Assembly: GCA_020247055.1 (NCBI GenBank)
Contig: JADCJL010000157.1
Location: 1-33,062, forward strand
Origin: Acidobacteriaceae bacterium
GTDB taxonomy: Bacteria > Acidobacteriota > Terriglobia > Bryobacterales > Bryobacteraceae
DNA: 33,062 bases
Direction of reading: 5' to 3'
The position numbers were made by a program, and so were the translations under genes. Under the pieces are notes generated by a model. That model saw only the letters and a list, made by a program, of their open reading frames with translations, searched no databases and was not told the DNA's origin. Below, one piece after another: positions 25,358 through 33,062 of this stretch; position 1 is the first letter of the stretch; each line of letters opens with the position of its first letter.

Positions 25358-26218
25358 GTGTCCAATCGTGTCGTCGTCTTCGGCGCCGCCGGCCAACTCG
25401 GCGTCGAACTGGTTCGCGTTTTCTCCTCGCGCGGCTTTGCGGTAACCGCCTTCAATCGCGCCTCGGTCGATATCTCCGATCTCCCGGTCCTCGAAACCAA
25501 GCTCGCCGAGATCGATCCCGCCATCGTCCTCAACGCCGCCGCCTACAACATGGTCGACGTCGCCGAACGGGAACCGCAGATCGCCTACCAGGCCAACGCC
25601 CTCGGCGTGCGCAACCTCGCCATCGCGTGCCGCCAGGTCGACGCCACCCTCGTCCACTTCTCCACCGATTACGTCTTTGACGGCACCCTCGGCCGGCCCT
25701 ACGTCGAATCCGACCTCCCCTGCCCCCTCGGCGCCTACGCTGTCTCCAAACTGGCCGGGGAATACTTCGCCCGCGCCTACCACGACCGCTCCCTCGTCCT
25801 TCGTACCTCCGGCGTCTTCGGCCCCGGCGGCCGCCACACCGTCCGCGGCAACTTCGTCGAAACCATGCTCCGCCTCGCCCTGTCCGGCAAACCCATCCAG
25901 GTCGTCCAGGAGTATGTCGCCTCTCCCACCTACTCGCCCGCCCTCGCCGAAACTACCGCTAATCTCGTCCAGGCCGGCCAAACGGGCCTGTTCCACGCCG
26001 GCGGCGGCGCCGCTGTCAGTTGGTTCGACTTCGCCGCCAAAATCTTCACCGCCGCCGGTCTCGCACCCACTCTCACCGTCGCCCGGCCGGAAACCTACCG
26101 CACCGAAGCCCGCCGCCCCCGCTTCTCCGCTCTGGCCAACGCCCGCCTCGCCTCGCTCGGTCTGCCGCCCATGCCCTCGCTTGAAGACGCCCTGGCCGAG
26201 TATATGCAGCGACGCTAA
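25358..26218 (+). CDS. rfbD: dTDP-4-dehydrorhamnose reductase-like SDR
   Basis: A 286-residue extended SDR of the RmlD/RfbD type, which reduces dTDP-4-dehydro-L-rhamnose to dTDP-L-rhamnose for surface polysaccharide. Cofactor motif GAAGQLG (9-15), HFSTDYVFDG (100-109) and the catalytic YxxxK as YAVSK (Y127, K131) are all present. RPRFSALAN and GLPPMPSLEDALAEYM match the family C-terminus. The start is GTG at 25358. The other rml genes (rfbA, rfbB, rfbC) are absent from the window, so the precise sugar nucleotide is not certain. The PilZ gene upstream could connect polysaccharide formation with cyclic-di-GMP, which is inference. Confidence 0.88.
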   Translation: MSNRVVVFGAAGQLGVELVRVFSSRGFAVTAFNRASVDISDLPVLETKLAEIDPAIVLNAAAYNMVDVAEREPQIAYQANALGVRNLAIACRQVDATLVHFSTDYVFDGTLGRPYVESDLPCPLGAYAVSKLAGEYFARAYHDRSLVLRTSGVFGPGGRHTVRGNFVETMLRLALSGKPIQVVQEYVASPTYSPALAETTANLVQAGQTGLFHAGGGAAVSWFDFAAKIFTAAGLAPTLTVARPETYRTEARRPRFSALANARLASLGLPPMPSLEDALAEYMQRR

Positions 26219-27201
26219 CGCTTCGAAGCGAAGTATCCCCGCCGCGCCTGCACCTTCAGGTTCTTGTCCGCCGCCCGGATCTCCAGCTTGCGGAACGCCC
26301 CGTCCCGCGCCTCGTTCGACGACGAGTAACCAATCACATACTGGCTCCGCATCTCTTCCTGAATCTGGCGGAAAATATCGCTCAGCGTCTGGCTCCGCCC
26401 CACGCTGAAAAATCGCCCCCCGGTCTCCTCCGCCATCCGCTTCAAATCCCCTTCCCCGCCCCCGCCAAAGCCACGGAAGTCGGCAAAGTAAATGCTATAG
26501 ATCATGACGTCTGCCCGGTGCGCCGCCTCAATCGCCTGCTGCCGGCTGTAACGCGAACCCATGTCCACCCCGTCGGTGATCAAAACGATCGCCTTTCGGC
26601 CCACCTCCTGCTTCAACTTCTCCTCGGCGGCCAGCACCACCGCATCGTACAGGATCGTCCCCCGCGGCCTTCCCGTCGGCACCGGCCCGGGATGCAACCC
26701 GCCCACCCCCGCGTTCAACCGCAGTTGCCCCAAACCCTCCCGCAGCAGCCGCGGCGAACCTGTCAAATCCTGCAGCAGCTCCGCTTCGGCGCCAAAGCTG
26801 ATCAGAAACGCCATATCCTTCTTCCGCAGCACCTGCTCAAAAAACTGCCCGGCCGCCGACCGCTCTTCGGGAATCAGCCGCTCCTGGCTCCCGCTCACGT
26901 CGACCAGCAGACCAATCGTCAGCGGCAGATCCGTCTCCCGCGCAAACACCTTGATCTCCTGCTGCTTGCCGTCCTCGAAAACCGTGAAATCCTCCCGCTT
27001 GCCGGTCCCGATCAACGCATTCCTCCGGTCCCGCACCGAAAAGAGCACGTTGACCAGTTCCACGTCCACCTGGATCACCGGCAGCGCCTCCTCCTGCGCC
27101 GCGGCCTGAACAGCCGGTGGTTTGGTCTGCTGCGCCGCCATCCACGCCGGCAGCGCCAGCTTTGCGAGTAAAATTCTCCGTGTCACCACCTGTCGTGTCA
27201 T
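26215..27201 (-). CDS. Exported VWFA-domain protein
   Basis: A 328-residue protein. The N-terminal TRRILLAKLALPAWMAAQQ is a signal-like segment with a twin Arg. Residues about 43-90 are a beta-rich lead-in (VDVELVNVLFSVRDRRNALI, FTVFEDGKQQEIKVF) common in the acidobacterial VWFA family. The von Willebrand A domain starts near 93 with the metal site DVSGS (D101, S103, S105) and later VLITDGVDMGSRYS. The C-terminus RSQYVIGYSSSN and FRKLEIRA is also typical of this family. It probably mediates metal-dependent protein contacts outside the cytoplasm. The 3' end overlaps that of the RmlD gene by 4 bp (convergent). ATG 27201 is only seven bases from the divergent glycosylase ATG. Confidence 0.88.
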   Translation of the reverse strand: MTRQVVTRRILLAKLALPAWMAAQQTKPPAVQAAAQEEALPVIQVDVELVNVLFSVRDRRNALIGTGKREDFTVFEDGKQQEIKVFARETDLPLTIGLLVDVSGSQERLIPEERSAAGQFFEQVLRKKDMAFLISFGAEAELLQDLTGSPRLLREGLGQLRLNAGVGGLHPGPVPTGRPRGTILYDAVVLAAEEKLKQEVGRKAIVLITDGVDMGSRYSRQQAIEAAHRADVMIYSIYFADFRGFGGGGEGDLKRMAEETGGRFFSVGRSQTLSDIFRQIQEEMRSQYVIGYSSSNEARDGAFRKLEIRAADKNLKVQARRGYFASKR

Positions 27202-27208
27202 CAACTGT

Positions 27209-27838
27209 ATGGATTCTCCCCGCCCGAACTCCGTTGCCATCAAAAAAGCCCTCCTCCATCTTGAGGCCGCCGACCCGGCGCTCGCCGCCCTCATCGCCAA
27301 CATCGGCCCCTACCGCATAAGCTATCACGTCCCCGACTTCACCACCCTCGCCCGCTCCATCATCTCCCAACAGCTCTCCGGCAAGGCCGCCAATACCATC
27401 TTCCAACGCCTCCTCACCGCGGCCGCCGCCCCCAACGGACGCCTCGCCCCCGCCCGCCTCACCGCCCTCGGCCCCGAAGGTCTCCGCCCCCTCGGGCTCT
27501 CCCGCCAGAAAGCCGCCTCCCTCCTCCACCTCGCCAGCCACCCCATCCCCTATCCCCAACTCCCGCGCCTCTCCGACGACGAAGTCATCGCCATCCTCAC
27601 CGCCGTCAAGGGCATCGGCGTCTGGACCGCCCACATGTTCCTCCTGTTCGCCCTCCGCCGTCCCGACGTCCTCCCCACCGGCGACCTCGGTATCCGCAAC
27701 GCCATCCATCGCGCCTACCGGCTGCCCGCCCCGCCCACCCCGGCCGAAATCCTCTCTCTCGCCCAACCCTGGCGCCCCTACGCCTCCATCGCCAGCTGGT
27801 ACCTCTGGCGATCACTCGACGGACCGGGAAAACTCTGA
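27209..27838 (+). CDS. AlkA-type DNA-3-methyladenine glycosylase (HhH-GPD)
   Basis: A 209-residue base-excision repair glycosylase. ARSIISQQLSGKAANTIFQR (about 48-67) is the family hallmark. The helix-hairpin-helix is at VKGIGVWTAHMF (133-144), and the catalytic Asp follows in VLPTGDLGIR (D159). No iron-sulfur Cys cluster is present, in line with AlkA rather than EndoIII/MutY. It would remove alkylated bases such as 3-methyladenine by nucleophile-free hydrolysis. It is shorter than E. coli AlkA because the N-terminal domain is absent, as in many bacterial Mag-type enzymes. ATG 27209 was chosen for similarity; the promoter must lie inside the divergent VWFA gene. Confidence 0.92.
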   Translation: MDSPRPNSVAIKKALLHLEAADPALAALIANIGPYRISYHVPDFTTLARSIISQQLSGKAANTIFQRLLTAAAAPNGRLAPARLTALGPEGLRPLGLSRQKAASLLHLASHPIPYPQLPRLSDDEVIAILTAVKGIGVWTAHMFLLFALRRPDVLPTGDLGIRNAIHRAYRLPAPPTPAEILSLAQPWRPYASIASWYLWRSLDGPGKL

Positions 27839-27850
27839 TACTGTCTCTTC

Positions 27851-28720
27851 ATGCTTACCTACACCGTACAAGCAGGGAATACCCTCTCCGGCATTGCACG
27901 TAAGTTCGGCATCCCCCTCTCGGCTCTGATCGCCGCCAATCAGATCACCGACCCCAACCAGCTCAAGGTTGGCGACAAACTCCTCATCCCCAGCGTCGAC
28001 ACCGACCTGTCCACGCTCCCCCCTCCTCCGGTGCCCCCGGCGCCCATCGCCCCCAGCGGCAACATCAGCATCGACCGCAAAAAATTCGCCCTCGCCCCCG
28101 GCCAGTACTTCGCCGAAACCTTCCCCAAAGATCTCATCGTCCTCCACTTCACGGCCGGCTCGTCCGCCCGTAGCGCCTACGACTCCTGGCGCAACACCCC
28201 GCTCCAGGTCGCCACCGCCTACCTCGTCGACACCGACGGCAAAATCTACGAGTGCTTCCCCCCCAACTATTGGGCCTACCACCTCGGCATCACCGGCGCC
28301 GCCTCGGCCAACTGGAAGCACGACAAACGCTCCATCGGCATCGAAATCGCTAACGTCGGCCCCCTCCAACCCGACAAGAGCAACCCCCAACAGTTGAACT
28401 GGTGGCCCAACGACTTCCAGACCAAGCACTGCACCCTCGCCGAAACCGGGAAGTACGTCGCCGCCCCCTATCGCGGCTACAACCACTACGCCAGCTTCCC
28501 CGCCCCCCAGTCCGACGCCGTCATCGCCCTCGTCGCCCATCTCTGCGCCGCCTTCTCCATCCCCCGGGTTCTCCCCCCGGACAACCGGCAAACCGCCTTC
28601 GACATCGATTACTTCAAATCCTTCCGCGGCATCGCCACCCATCAGAACTTCCGCAAGGACAAAACAGACGTGGGCCCCGCCTTCCCCCTCGCGCAGGTGG
28701 CGCCCGCGGCTACCGCCTAA
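27851..28720 (+). CDS. LysM plus N-acetylmuramoyl-L-alanine amidase (Amidase_2)
   Basis: A 289-residue peptidoglycan hydrolase. LysM is at residues 3-47 (YTVQAGNTLSGIARKFGIPL to KVGDKLLIP). A Pro-rich linker follows at 55-68. The zinc amidase domain runs from about 90 to 277: VLHFTAG (H99), RSIGIEIANVG (E165) and THQNFRKDKTDVGPAF (H264, K271, D273), a near-complete Amidase_2 set cleaving the MurNAc-L-Ala bond. No signal peptide precedes LysM, so the protein lacks an evident Sec route; this recalls phage endolysins, but no phage gene is near. ATG 27851 follows the glycosylase stop by 12 bp, suggesting cotranscription. Confidence 0.92.
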   Translation: MLTYTVQAGNTLSGIARKFGIPLSALIAANQITDPNQLKVGDKLLIPSVDTDLSTLPPPPVPPAPIAPSGNISIDRKKFALAPGQYFAETFPKDLIVLHFTAGSSARSAYDSWRNTPLQVATAYLVDTDGKIYECFPPNYWAYHLGITGAASANWKHDKRSIGIEIANVGPLQPDKSNPQQLNWWPNDFQTKHCTLAETGKYVAAPYRGYNHYASFPAPQSDAVIALVAHLCAAFSIPRVLPPDNRQTAFDIDYFKSFRGIATHQNFRKDKTDVGPAFPLAQVAPAATA

Positions 28721-28728
28721 CGACGAAC

Positions 28729-29289
28729 ATGCTCCCCTCCGTCCTCACTGACACCTGGCCCTGGTACGTGGCCGGCCCGCTCATCGGCCTCTTCGTTCCC
28801 CTGCTCCAAATCCTCGGCGGCAAACAGCTCGGCCTGTCCGGCAACCTCCGCCACCTGTGCGCCGCCCTCCTGCCGCGGCGCCCGGCCTTTCTCCAATACG
28901 ACTGGAAATCCACCGGCGTCTGGAATCTCCTGTTCGCCTTCGGTACGGCCATCGGCGGTTGGATCGGCATCCACCTGCTCGGTACCCGGGAGATCGCTCT
29001 CTCTCCAACCGCGCAAACCGCCCTCCACCAACTCGGCCTCACCGACCTCTCCGGCCTCGTGCCCCGCGAACTCTTCAGTTGGCCCGCCCTGCTCACCCTT
29101 CGCGGGTTCGTTTCGGTCGTCGTGGGCGGCTTTCTCGTCGGCTTCGGCACCGCCTACGCCGGCGGCTGCACCTCCAGCCATGCCATCTCCGGACTGTCGA
29201 ACTTTCAGCTCCGCTCCCTGCTGGCCGTCCTCGGCTTCTTCGCCGGCGGCCTCTTTGCCACCCACCTGCTCCTGCCGCTGCTCTTCTAG
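28729..29289 (+). CDS. YeeE/YedE-family transporter, first half-size subunit
   Basis: A 186-residue membrane protein with about four to five helices. GFGTAYAGGCTSSHAISGLS (about 138-156) holds the conserved Cys (C147) and His of the YeeE/YedE family, whose characterised member takes up thiosulfate. It is about half the size of a full YeeE. The next gene supplies the other half, so the two probably form one transporter for a sulfur compound. ATG 28729 is 8 bp after the amidase stop. No rhodanese or sulfurtransferase gene is adjacent, so the exact substrate is inferred from family only. Confidence 0.85.
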   Translation: MLPSVLTDTWPWYVAGPLIGLFVPLLQILGGKQLGLSGNLRHLCAALLPRRPAFLQYDWKSTGVWNLLFAFGTAIGGWIGIHLLGTREIALSPTAQTALHQLGLTDLSGLVPRELFSWPALLTLRGFVSVVVGGFLVGFGTAYAGGCTSSHAISGLSNFQLRSLLAVLGFFAGGLFATHLLLPLLF

Positions 29290-29296
29290 CCCCCCC

Positions 29297-29749
29297 ATGA
29301 ACAACCGCCCCGCCCCCGCTCCCGCCCCGGCAATCGACATCCTGCTCGGTGTCCTGTTCGGCGTCATCCTCACCAAAGCCGAAGTCATCTCCTGGTTCCG
29401 CATCCAGGAGATGTTCCGCTTCGAGGCTTTCCACATGTTCGGCATCATCGGCTCAGCCATCGCCGTCGCCGCAGTCTCCCGCCGCCTGCTCCCCCCGCCC
29501 CCCGCCCCTACCCTCTGCGGCGAACCCACACCAACTGCCGACGCCAGCGCCGACGACCAAACCGGTCGCGGCACCCGCTTCTGGCTTGGCGGCGCAATCT
29601 TCGGCCTCGGCTGGGCTCTCACCGGCGCCTGCCCCGGCCCGCTCTTTATCCTCATCGGTGGCGGCATCTCCGTAATGGTCGTCGCCCTCGCCAGCGCCCT
29701 CGCCGGCACCTGGGCCTACGGCTATCTCCGCTCTCGCCTGCCCCACTAA
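29297..29749 (+). CDS. YeeE/YedE-family transporter, second half-size subunit (DUF6691-like)
   Basis: A 150-residue membrane protein with about four helices. A Pro/Ala-rich start (NNRPAPAPAPA) precedes helix one. The conserved Cys motif is GACPGPLF (C112) in the second half, mirroring C147 of its upstream neighbour. Both Cys residues would line the transport path in a pseudo-symmetric pair. ATG 29297 begins seven bases after the previous stop, so the two are translated together. Residues 66-92 are a soluble loop. This split arrangement is common in bacteria. Confidence 0.85.
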   Translation: MNNRPAPAPAPAIDILLGVLFGVILTKAEVISWFRIQEMFRFEAFHMFGIIGSAIAVAAVSRRLLPPPPAPTLCGEPTPTADASADDQTGRGTRFWLGGAIFGLGWALTGACPGPLFILIGGGISVMVVALASALAGTWAYGYLRSRLPH

Positions 29750-29779
29750 GCACCAATCAGCGATACTGATAAGACAACC

Positions 29780-31228
29780 TTGTCTGCCGACCCCCTCGAC
29801 TCCACCCTGCTCTCCAGCCTCCGCTCCACCCTCGAACTCCTCGAGCGCCTCGATACCGATCGCGACCTGCTCGAACGACTCCCCGCCCCCGAGCGCGAAC
29901 GCCTCCACCGCGTTGTCGCCCAGCTCTTCAACCCCGACCCCGCCGCCCGCCGCGCCCGCCTCAAAGCCGCCGAACGCCAGCGCAGCGCCGCCGACCTCGA
30001 ACGCGCCGCCACCCTCCTCGACCAAACCGGCATCCGCTCCCTCCGCCGCAAACCCGTCTTCACCACCCCCAACTACTTCCCGCCCCCCACCGCCGAACAG
30101 GAGCCCCCACAGGCCCCCGAACCCCTCCACTGCTACATCTGCAAGCAGAAGTACACCCAGGTCCACCACTTCTACGACCAGATGTGCCCCCCCTGCGCCG
30201 AACTCAACTTCGGCAAACGCACCGAACTCGCCGACCTGTCCGGCCGCGTCGCCCTCCTCACCGGCGGCCGCGTCAAAATCGGCTACCAGACCGGCCTCAA
30301 GCTCCTCCGCTGCGGCGCCCACCTCATCGTCACCACCCGCTTCCCCCGCGATTCCGCCCAACGCTACGCCCAGGAACCCGACTTCGCCCAGTGGGCCCAT
30401 CGCCTCGAAATCCACGGCCTCGACCTCCGCCACACCCCCAGCGTCGAAGCCTTCTGCCAGTTGCTCCTCACCTCCCACCCCCGCCTCGACTTCATTATCA
30501 ACAACGCCTGCCAGACCGTCCGCCGCCCCCCGGAGTTCTACGCCCACATGATGGAAGGCGAACGCGCCGCCCTCCGCGGCCTGCCCGGCGAACTCGAAAA
30601 GCTACTCCCCGCCGCCCCGACCATCGCCCCCTCCGCCGAACTCTCCCAACTCCCCCTCCTCCCCGAAGAACTTCTGAGCCAGAAACACCTCTTCCCCGCC
30701 GGTCGTCTCGATCAGGACCTCCAGCAGGTCGACCTCCGTGGCCGCAACTCCTGGCGCCTCCTGCTCGCCGAAGTCTCCACCGTCGAGCTGCTCGAAGTCC
30801 AACTCGTCAACGCCATCGCCCCCTTCGTCCTCAACGCCCGCCTCAAACCCCTCCTGCTCCGCACCCCGGAACGCGACAAGCACATCGTCAACGTCTCCGC
30901 CGTCGAAGGCCAGTTCTACCGCCGCTGGAAAACCACCCGCCACCCCCACACCAACATGGCCAAAGCCGCGCTGAACATGATGACCCGCACCTCCGCCGCC
31001 GACTATCAGCAGGACGGCATCCACATGAACAGCGTGGACACCGGCTGGGTCACCGACGAAGACCCCGTCGAAATCGCCGCCCGGAAAACCATCGAACAGC
31101 GCTTCCATCCCCCCCTCGACATCGTCGACGGCGCCGCCCGCATCCTCGACCCCATCATCTCGGGCTTTATAACCGGCGTCCACCCCTGGGGCCAGTTCTA
31201 CAAGGATTACCAGCCCGCCGACTGGTAG
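29780..31228 (+). CDS. Atypical SDR with N-terminal zinc-ribbon-like module
   Basis: A 482-residue protein. Residues 1-110 are helical and rich in Arg/Glu. Residues 118-139 have CYIC...HH...CPPC (C118, C121, H129/H130, C136, C139), a likely zinc site. An SDR-like Rossmann domain follows (LSGRVALLTGGRVKIGYQTG, INNACQTVRRPPEFY). Departures from the classical SDR: the Gly motif is TGGRVKIG, an insertion of about 100 residues lies between the NNA motif and the catalytic Ser (S373), and Tyr is replaced by Thr (T391) four before Lys (K395). I recall related proteins in Acidobacteriota and other bacteria but no known reaction. The start is TTG 29780. The 3' end overlaps the convergent gene by 22 bp. 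Confidence 0.8.
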   Translation: MSADPLDSTLLSSLRSTLELLERLDTDRDLLERLPAPERERLHRVVAQLFNPDPAARRARLKAAERQRSAADLERAATLLDQTGIRSLRRKPVFTTPNYFPPPTAEQEPPQAPEPLHCYICKQKYTQVHHFYDQMCPPCAELNFGKRTELADLSGRVALLTGGRVKIGYQTGLKLLRCGAHLIVTTRFPRDSAQRYAQEPDFAQWAHRLEIHGLDLRHTPSVEAFCQLLLTSHPRLDFIINNACQTVRRPPEFYAHMMEGERAALRGLPGELEKLLPAAPTIAPSAELSQLPLLPEELLSQKHLFPAGRLDQDLQQVDLRGRNSWRLLLAEVSTVELLEVQLVNAIAPFVLNARLKPLLLRTPERDKHIVNVSAVEGQFYRRWKTTRHPHTNMAKAALNMMTRTSAADYQQDGIHMNSVDTGWVTDEDPVEIAARKTIEQRFHPPLDIVDGAARILDPIISGFITGVHPWGQFYKDYQPADW

Positions 31229-33062
31229 CCGCTGAACGTCCCTCCGTCATAAATCCCGCTCCAGCTCAGCACCGGACCCGTCGCGTTCGCCGGCAGCCGC
31301 AACAAGATCCGTCGTACCTCTCCCCGCCGGAAGTGGCCCAGCGTCTGGTTCACATTCACCACCGTCGCCCCCACCGCCAACGTCTGCAGCACCGTATTCT
31401 GCGCCCACCCGGCGCCCAGATTCACCAACACAAGATCCACCAGCCGCTCGTTGGTCACCGCATCCCGCCGGAAGCCCGACAGCTGCCCCACCAGCGCCGC
31501 CGCCGTAAACGGTAGTTCCACCCCCGGAGGAGGCAGCACCTGTCCGAATGAAGCCTGCACCGACGCCGGGCCCGTCAAGGTCAGCGTCTGCGGATTCACC
31601 GTCCCCGTCAGCGCCCCGCTGAACCCCTGAAACGAGAAACCCAGGTTCGGTACCGCCGTCACCTGCACCGCCCCCGCCGGATAGTAGCCGCTCGCCGGAC
31701 TGATGCTCCCCCCCGTCCCCGCCGTCGTCGTCAACAGAAAACTCGTACTGTAGACCGCCACGTAGGTCGCTGGCGCGCTGCCCACCGTAATCGTCTGCGC
31801 CTGCGCCCCGCCGTGCGTCCAATTGGAGAACTGATAGCGGATCCCGTTGGCCGGCGTCGGATTCATCGCCGCCATCGGGTACGTCCCCGCCGGCAGGCTC
31901 AACGACGTCCCCCCCGTAATCGCCAACCCGTTCACCTCGAGCGGCAGCCCCGGCGGCGAGGTCTGAAACGTAATCGTCTGCGGCGGTGCCGTCACTGCAA
32001 ACGACCGGCTCACCGGCGCCGCCGCCGTGTAGTTCCCGTTGCCCGCCTGCGTCGCCTCAATCGTACACTGCCCTGGGCTTCCCAACAGCACCTGGTTCGC
32101 CGCCACGGTGCACTGCGCCGGCGTCAGTGAAGCGAACGAAACCGGCAGCCCCGAACTCGCCGTCGCCGTCAGGGTCCACGGCGCGGCCAGCGGCGCAAAC
32201 GTGATCGTCTGCCCGAGCTTCCCGATCGTCACACTCTGCATCGTCATCGTCGGCGCAAAGTTACTGTCGCCGGTCTGCCGCGCCTCCACGGTGCATAACC
32301 CCGCACCCATCAGTTGCAGCAGTTGACCCGACACCACGCAGACTCCGGGCGTAGCCGAAGCAAACGTCACCGGCAGCCCCGAACTCGCCGCCGCGGTCAG
32401 CACCAGCGGCCCCGCGTTCCACAGCACCGGCTGCAGCGGCGCGAACGAAATCTGTTGCCCTGCCTGCAGGATGACAAAACTTATCTCCGCCGTCACCGCC
32501 TGGTAGCTGGCGGTGCCCGCCTGCCGCGCCCGGATCCCGCACGTCCCCGTCGTCGAGAAAAACACGGTCGACCCCGTTAGTCGGCATACCGTCGGCGTCG
32601 TCACCTCGTACGTCACCACCAGCCCCGAACTCGCCGTCGCGCTCACGAGCGTCGACCCCAGATTGAACGCCGTCGCCGGAATCGGAGTAAATTGCAGGGT
32701 CTGCACCGCCGGCTGAATCTGCACCGTCTGCCCCACCGCCGCCGCCGCCAGATAGTTTCCATCCCCCGCCTGCCGCGCCTCCACGTTGCAAGTTCCGCCC
32801 GCCAGCGCCTGCAGCATCCCCTCCGTCACCGCGCACACCGCCGGCGTCAGACTTAGATAACTCACCGCCAGCCCCGAACTCGCCACCGCCGTCAACGCCA
32901 CCCCCGTCCCCCCAAACTGCATCGCCGGCAGCGCCCCAAAGCTGATCGTCTGGGACGCCTGTGCCACCGTGAACGACCGCACCACCGGCGCCGCCTGCGC
33001 AAAACTCGCATTCCCGCCCTGATTGGCCTGCACCACACAGGTCCCCCCCCCCACAATCGTCA
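31207..33062 (-). CDS. Large secreted repeat protein (Ig-like and InlB-like repeats), N-terminus outside the window
   Basis: The last 600 or more residues of a longer protein; the frame is open to the right edge. At least four repeats of about 70-80 residues follow each other, each starting QTI(T/S)FAPL-like, with TASSGLPVSFASLTP, and two Cys about 17 residues apart (for example AQCTV and GQCTIEA), ending GNGNYTAAA. Then come a segment with PAGTYPMAA and FSNWTHGG and a divergent InlB B-repeat-like domain (GTGGSISPASGYYPAGAVQV). The unique C-terminus is LVNLGAGWAQNTVLQTL to GYQSAGW. Low charge and Thr/Ser/Gly richness fit an extracellular protein. The two Cys per repeat could form disulfides. 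No cell-wall or outer-membrane anchor is visible in the part seen. Confidence 0.85.
   Translation of the reverse strand, partial: TIVGGGTCVVQANQGGNASFAQAAPVVRSFTVAQASQTISFGALPAMQFGGTGVALTAVASSGLAVSYLSLTPAVCAVTEGMLQALAGGTCNVEARQAGDGNYLAAAAVGQTVQIQPAVQTLQFTPIPATAFNLGSTLVSATASSGLVVTYEVTTPTVCRLTGSTVFFSTTGTCGIRARQAGTASYQAVTAEISFVILQAGQQISFAPLQPVLWNAGPLVLTAAASSGLPVTFASATPGVCVVSGQLLQLMGAGLCTVEARQTGDSNFAPTMTMQSVTIGKLGQTITFAPLAAPWTLTATASSGLPVSFASLTPAQCTVAANQVLLGSPGQCTIEATQAGNGNYTAAAPVSRSFAVTAPPQTITFQTSPPGLPLEVNGLAITGGTSLSLPAGTYPMAAMNPTPANGIRYQFSNWTHGGAQAQTITVGSAPATYVAVYSTSFLLTTTAGTGGSISPASGYYPAGAVQVTAVPNLGFSFQGFSGALTGTVNPQTLTLTGPASVQASFGQVLPPPGVELPFTAAALVGQLSGFRRDAVTNERLVDLVLVNLGAGWAQNTVLQTLAVGATVVNVNQTLGHFRRGEVRRILLRLPANATGPVLSWSGIYDGGTFSGYQSAGW

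Overview
The window looks like a chromosomal segment from a high-GC Acidobacteriota, most plausibly a Solibacter/Bryobacter-type organism. This is inferred from gene content, not from a database match. The clues are a 1189-residue Oar-like TonB-dependent receptor with an N-terminal carboxypeptidase-regulatory-like domain, a heptaheme cytochrome fused to TPRs, a signal-peptide VWFA protein, a secreted protein of Ig-like and InlB-like repeats, and a CocE/NonD hydrolase relic. No tRNA, rRNA, CRISPR array, transposase or phage structural gene was seen.

Layout. 0-2.9 kb (+): a large SF1 helicase with a RelE/ParE-like N-terminal segment and a Lys/Ala-rich tail. 2.9-7.0 kb (-): a tight three-gene catabolic operon, transcribed enolase-superfamily dehydratase, then MlrC-type M81 protein, then MFS transporter. 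7.07-8.12 kb (+): a heavily decayed CocE/NonD hydrolase pseudogene, overlapping by one base the start of an intact seven-heme cytochrome/TPR gene (8.12-9.53 kb). 9.7-22.4 kb (-): eight collinear, closely spaced genes, transcribed Hsp70-like protein, GTP-dependent PEP carboxykinase, Ca2+/H+ antiporter, cyclase-family hydrolase, SDR, hexapeptide acyltransferase, phosphoketolase and TonB-dependent receptor. 22.5-26.2 kb (+): LysR regulator, small membrane-anchored protein, degenerate GGDEF-like protein, PilZ protein and RmlD-like reductase. 26.2-27.2 kb (-): VWFA protein, divergent from an AlkA-type glycosylase. 27.2-31.2 kb (+): glycosylase, LysM-amidase, a split YeeE/YedE transporter pair and an unusual zinc-ribbon SDR. 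31.2 kb to the right edge (-): a secreted repeat protein cut by the window end.

The most distinctive non-coding signal is a tandem-dimer palindromic repeat. It occurs twice, about 6.5 kb apart and in the same orientation on the + strand after reverse-complementing one locus. Each time it fills the gap between two convergent genes. Both arrays share a conserved 12-nt linker and the same nested stems. One copy ends in a T6 tract like an intrinsic terminator, and one appears to have become the C-terminus of the MFS transporter.

Other points of interest are a degenerate GGDEF-like/PilZ gene pair, a 14-bp perfect palindrome inside the LysR gene, a convergent overlap whose two strands encode near-identical C-terminal peptides, and a change of GC skew at about 13.5-15.7 kb that is largely independent of gene direction and could mark the replication terminus side of the chromosome. 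Metabolically, phosphoketolase and PEP carboxykinase point to central carbon routing. The enolase/MlrC/MFS operon and the cyclase/SDR pair point to use of organic acids or modified substrates.
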